NCBI RefSeq assembly: GCF_004421005.1
Contig: NZ_CP038026.1
Span: 186,001-250,000 of the forward strand
DNA: 64,000 nucleotides
Direction of reading: 5' to 3'
Source: Pseudoduganella plicata
GTDB taxonomy: Bacteria > Pseudomonadota > Gammaproteobacteria > Burkholderiales > Burkholderiaceae_D
Part shown: positions 61,667 to 64,000 of the stretch, piece after piece
Layout of the letters: every line of letters starts with the position of its first letter
Numbering within the stretch: position 1 is the stretch's first letter
Made by a program: the position numbers and the translations under genes
The notes under the pieces: model-generated
Databases searched by the model: none
Told to the model about the DNA's origin: nothing
The model's input: the letters and a program-made list of their open reading frames with translations, nothing else

Positions 61667-64000
61667 ATGAAAAACAGCAAACAAGCATGGGTGAAACAGG
61701 CGCTGCCGGCAGCGGTCGCGCTGGCGCTGGCGGGCGTGGCGGCGGCACAGGACGGGGCGGCGGCGAAGGCGAACGATCCCAGCGTTGTCGTCGTGACGGG
61801 CTTCCGCGCCAGCCTGAACAGCGCTCTGAACACGAAAAGGAATTCGGACGGCATCGTCGACGTCATCAAGGCCGAAGACATCGCGAAGTTCCCCGACGCG
61901 AACCTGGCCGAGTCGCTGCAGCGCGTGCCCGGCGTGGCGCTGGCGCGCGGCGACGGCGGCGAGGGCAAGCAGATCACCGTGCGCGGCCTGAACGCCGGCT
62001 TTACGCGCGTGCGCATCAACGGCATCGAGGGCGTCGCGGCCACGGGTTCGTCCGACATCAACGGCAGTACCAACCGCTCGCGCGGCTTCGACTTTTCCGT
62101 CTTCGCCTCCGAATTGTTCAACAGCCTGGAAGTGCGCAAGACCTCCCAGGCGGACGTGGAGGAGGGCTCGCTGGGCGCAACCGTCGACCTGCGCACGGCG
62201 CGCCCGTTCGACTTCAAGGGCCGCACTTTCAGCCTGGGCGCGCAGGAGTTCCACAACACGCTGACGGACAAGACGCAGCCGCGCATGACGGCGCTGCTGT
62301 CGGACCGGTGGGAAACGGCCTACGGCAAATTCGGCGCGCTGATCTCCGGCGCTTACGCCAGACGGCGCGCGACGGAAGAGGGCTACGAAGGCGCCGAACT
62401 GCTGTCGGCCAGCGCCGACGGCGGCTTCTGCTCGCCGCTGGGTGCAAGCGTGCAGAACCCCGCCAGCAATGCCGTCAAAGGGATCGATGCCGCCAGCTGC
62501 GGCTTCGGCGTACCGCGCAGCGGCACGGGCGCGGCCTGGAGCGACGTGATGGGGCGCCTCGACACCTATGGCGGCACCATCGCTGCGCCAGCGGGCGGCT
62601 CGGGCGCCTACCACCCGCGCATCCCGCGTTACCGCCGCTCGCAGACCGATTACGAGCGCACCGGGATCACGAGCGCGTTCCAGTGGCGCCCCAGCCCCGC
62701 GACGGACGTCAACCTGGATCTCATGTATGGCAAGTTCTCCAACAAGCGCTACGACAACTACATCTCCGCCATCTCCTTCGGCCGTACGCTGGCGCAGGCC
62801 AACGGCAAGCCGCAGACGTCCATCGTCGACGCCCACTTCGACGAGAACGGCAGCTGGGACTACGGCAAATTCAATGGCGTCGACATCCGCACCGAAGGGC
62901 TGATGGACGTCTATACGACGAACTTCAGACAGCACGTGCTCTCGGGCGGCCACAAGTTCAGCGACCGCCTGAAGGTGAACTTCCTGCACGGGACGTCCGA
63001 TTCCGAGCTCGATGAGCCGATGCGCGCCACCGTGCAACTGGACGCGCCAAACGTGAACGGCTTCGAGTTCGACTTCCGCAACAACCGCAACGTGCCGCGG
63101 CTGAACTTCGGCATCGACGTGGCCAATCCGGACAACTTCACGTTCGCGCCGCAGGAAGCCGACGGCACCCTGCACGGCCAGTTCGTCGGCCGCTACCTGA
63201 ACACGCGCAACAAGCTCAAGACCACGGAACTCAATGGCAGCTGGGAAGTGAACGATCGCCTGACGGTAAAGGCGGGCGCATCGCGGCGCACCAACACGTG
63301 GGACAACCACGAGATCGGCTCGGGCGGCAACGGCCTGCCGCTGCCAGCCGGTGTCACGCTGGCCAGCCTGACGCGCCAGATTGGCGGCTTCGGCTCGGGG
63401 CTTGGCGGCGCCGGCGTGCCCTCGTCGTGGGCCGCCGTGGACCTGGACAAGCTGCGCGCCGTCTACGACATCGAATGTCACTGTTCCGCCGTGCCGGGCT
63501 CCGAGTACAACGTCCTAGGACAATCGACCCGCCGGGTGGAGGAGAAGATCGACGCGCTGTTCGGCATGGTCGACTTCAACTACGACCTGGCCGGCATCGT
63601 GTGGCGCGGCAATGTGGGCGTGCGCGGCGCCGAGACGGAAGCGACGTCGATGGCGCTGATCAATGCGGCCGGCGCCATGGTGCCGAACGTCGTCACGAAA
63701 AAATATCGCGACTGGCTCCCCGCGCTGAACCTGACGGCGCAGCTGCCGCGCGACGTGTTCCTGCGCTTCTCGGCCGGCAAGACGCTGTCGCGGCCCGAGT
63801 ACGTGGACCTGGCGCCATCGGCCACCGTGGCCCCGTTCGCCCAGACGGTCACGATCGGCAATGCGGAGCTGGACCCGATCCGGGCGAAGACGTATGACCT
63901 GCAGGCCGAGTGGTACTACGACAGGAACGCGATGGTGTCCGTGGGCGTGTTCCGCAAGGAGATCGACTCGTTCATCCAGACCGTCTCGGAGCGCGCCGTG
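61667..64000 (+). CDS. TonB-dependent receptor, Caulobacter-type (partial, runs off right edge)
   Basis: 778 residues are present and the frame is open at base 64000. GAAGGATGAGG precedes ATG 61667. Signal peptide 1-27 (VAAAQD). VVVVTGFRASLNSALNTKRN, VIKAEDIAKFPDANLAESLQ, RVPGVALARGDGGEGKQITV, RGLNAGFTRVRINGIEG and SLGATVDLRTARPFDFKG are the plug features of TIGR01782-type receptors, which mostly import glycans, oligosaccharides or other large organics. No Fur box was seen upstream, which also argues against a siderophore substrate. Confidence 0.88.
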   Translation, partial: MKNSKQAWVKQALPAAVALALAGVAAAQDGAAAKANDPSVVVVTGFRASLNSALNTKRNSDGIVDVIKAEDIAKFPDANLAESLQRVPGVALARGDGGEGKQITVRGLNAGFTRVRINGIEGVAATGSSDINGSTNRSRGFDFSVFASELFNSLEVRKTSQADVEEGSLGATVDLRTARPFDFKGRTFSLGAQEFHNTLTDKTQPRMTALLSDRWETAYGKFGALISGAYARRRATEEGYEGAELLSASADGGFCSPLGASVQNPASNAVKGIDAASCGFGVPRSGTGAAWSDVMGRLDTYGGTIAAPAGGSGAYHPRIPRYRRSQTDYERTGITSAFQWRPSPATDVNLDLMYGKFSNKRYDNYISAISFGRTLAQANGKPQTSIVDAHFDENGSWDYGKFNGVDIRTEGLMDVYTTNFRQHVLSGGHKFSDRLKVNFLHGTSDSELDEPMRATVQLDAPNVNGFEFDFRNNRNVPRLNFGIDVANPDNFTFAPQEADGTLHGQFVGRYLNTRNKLKTTELNGSWEVNDRLTVKAGASRRTNTWDNHEIGSGGNGLPLPAGVTLASLTRQIGGFGSGLGGAGVPSSWAAVDLDKLRAVYDIECHCSAVPGSEYNVLGQSTRRVEEKIDALFGMVDFNYDLAGIVWRGNVGVRGAETEATSMALINAAGAMVPNVVTKKYRDWLPALNLTAQLPRDVFLRFSAGKTLSRPEYVDLAPSATVAPFAQTVTIGNAELDPIRAKTYDLQAEWYYDRNAMVSVGVFRKEIDSFIQTVSERAV

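Noticed and set aside
1..64000. CRISPR arrays, tRNA and rRNA genes, insertion sequences
   Set aside because: No regularly spaced direct repeats, no cloverleaf-like sequence and no transposase frame were recognised by eye.

Overview
The window reads as chromosomal DNA of a GC-rich Gram-negative betaproteobacterium, most likely Oxalobacteraceae (Massilia, Duganella or Pseudoduganella type). Three TonB-dependent receptors, a PL1 pectate lyase, MHYT and MASE1/CHASE sensor kinases, and dense operons with ATGA or GTGA overlaps all fit that group. The genus is inferred from gene content, not from a marker gene. I see no rRNA, tRNA, CRISPR array, insertion sequence or prophage.

Layout. (1) 1-6910, minus strand: a Ser/Thr kinase - SEDS (FtsW/RodA-like) membrane protein - degenerate FHA-like protein - SH3 protein - FHA protein locus that runs off the left edge. 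(2) 7033-9730: glycine-zipper protein, GNAT acetyltransferase with a probably leaderless promoter, secreted M28 peptidase. (3) 9898-11577: an AT-richer AIPR-family gene that looks acquired and may be an anti-phage gene. (4) 11580-13600: decayed genes (AraC regulator, PPOX flavoprotein, scar of a hybrid sensor kinase). (5) 13723-15749: NhaA and a persulfide-dioxygenase-like MBL hydrolase, tail to tail. (6) 15866-19401: copper module of two His/Met-rich small proteins, a TolC-like lipoprotein and a Tat-exported multicopper oxidase. (7) 19547-22320: CLC channel/antiporter and pectate lyase.

(8) 22841-45829, plus strand: a 23-kb catecholate siderophore locus behind a Fur box. It encodes a TonB receptor, EntC, EntE, EntB and EntA (2,3-dihydroxybenzoate synthesis and activation), an RND adaptor and pump, DUF3325-like, DUF3649-like and PepSY proteins, a Fes-type esterase, MbtH, a two-module NRPS (C-A-T-C-A-T-TE, second module reading Ser) and an EntS-type exporter. 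The predicted product is of the DHB-X-Ser class rather than enterobactin. The genes cover making, exporting, importing and hydrolysing the ferric siderophore.

(9) 45844-49602: DUF72 protein, a GH1-like/RmlD-like fusion protein and a small HTH-like protein. (10) 50296-53622: a second Fur-box TonB receptor followed by a small helical protein and a paralogue of the HTH-like protein. (11) 53711-59344: two sensor kinases in the same direction. (12) 59544-64000: cyanophycinase, zinc-ribbon protein, a small conserved-looking protein and a third TonB receptor cut by the right edge.

A caution applies to the whole window. Seven reading-frame breaks between 12.0 and 37.3 kb are each explained by one lost base in a C or G run, and each restored protein has the normal family length. 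Sequencing or assembly error is therefore a serious alternative to real inactivation of entC, entE, mbtH, the multicopper oxidase and the two genes near 12 kb.
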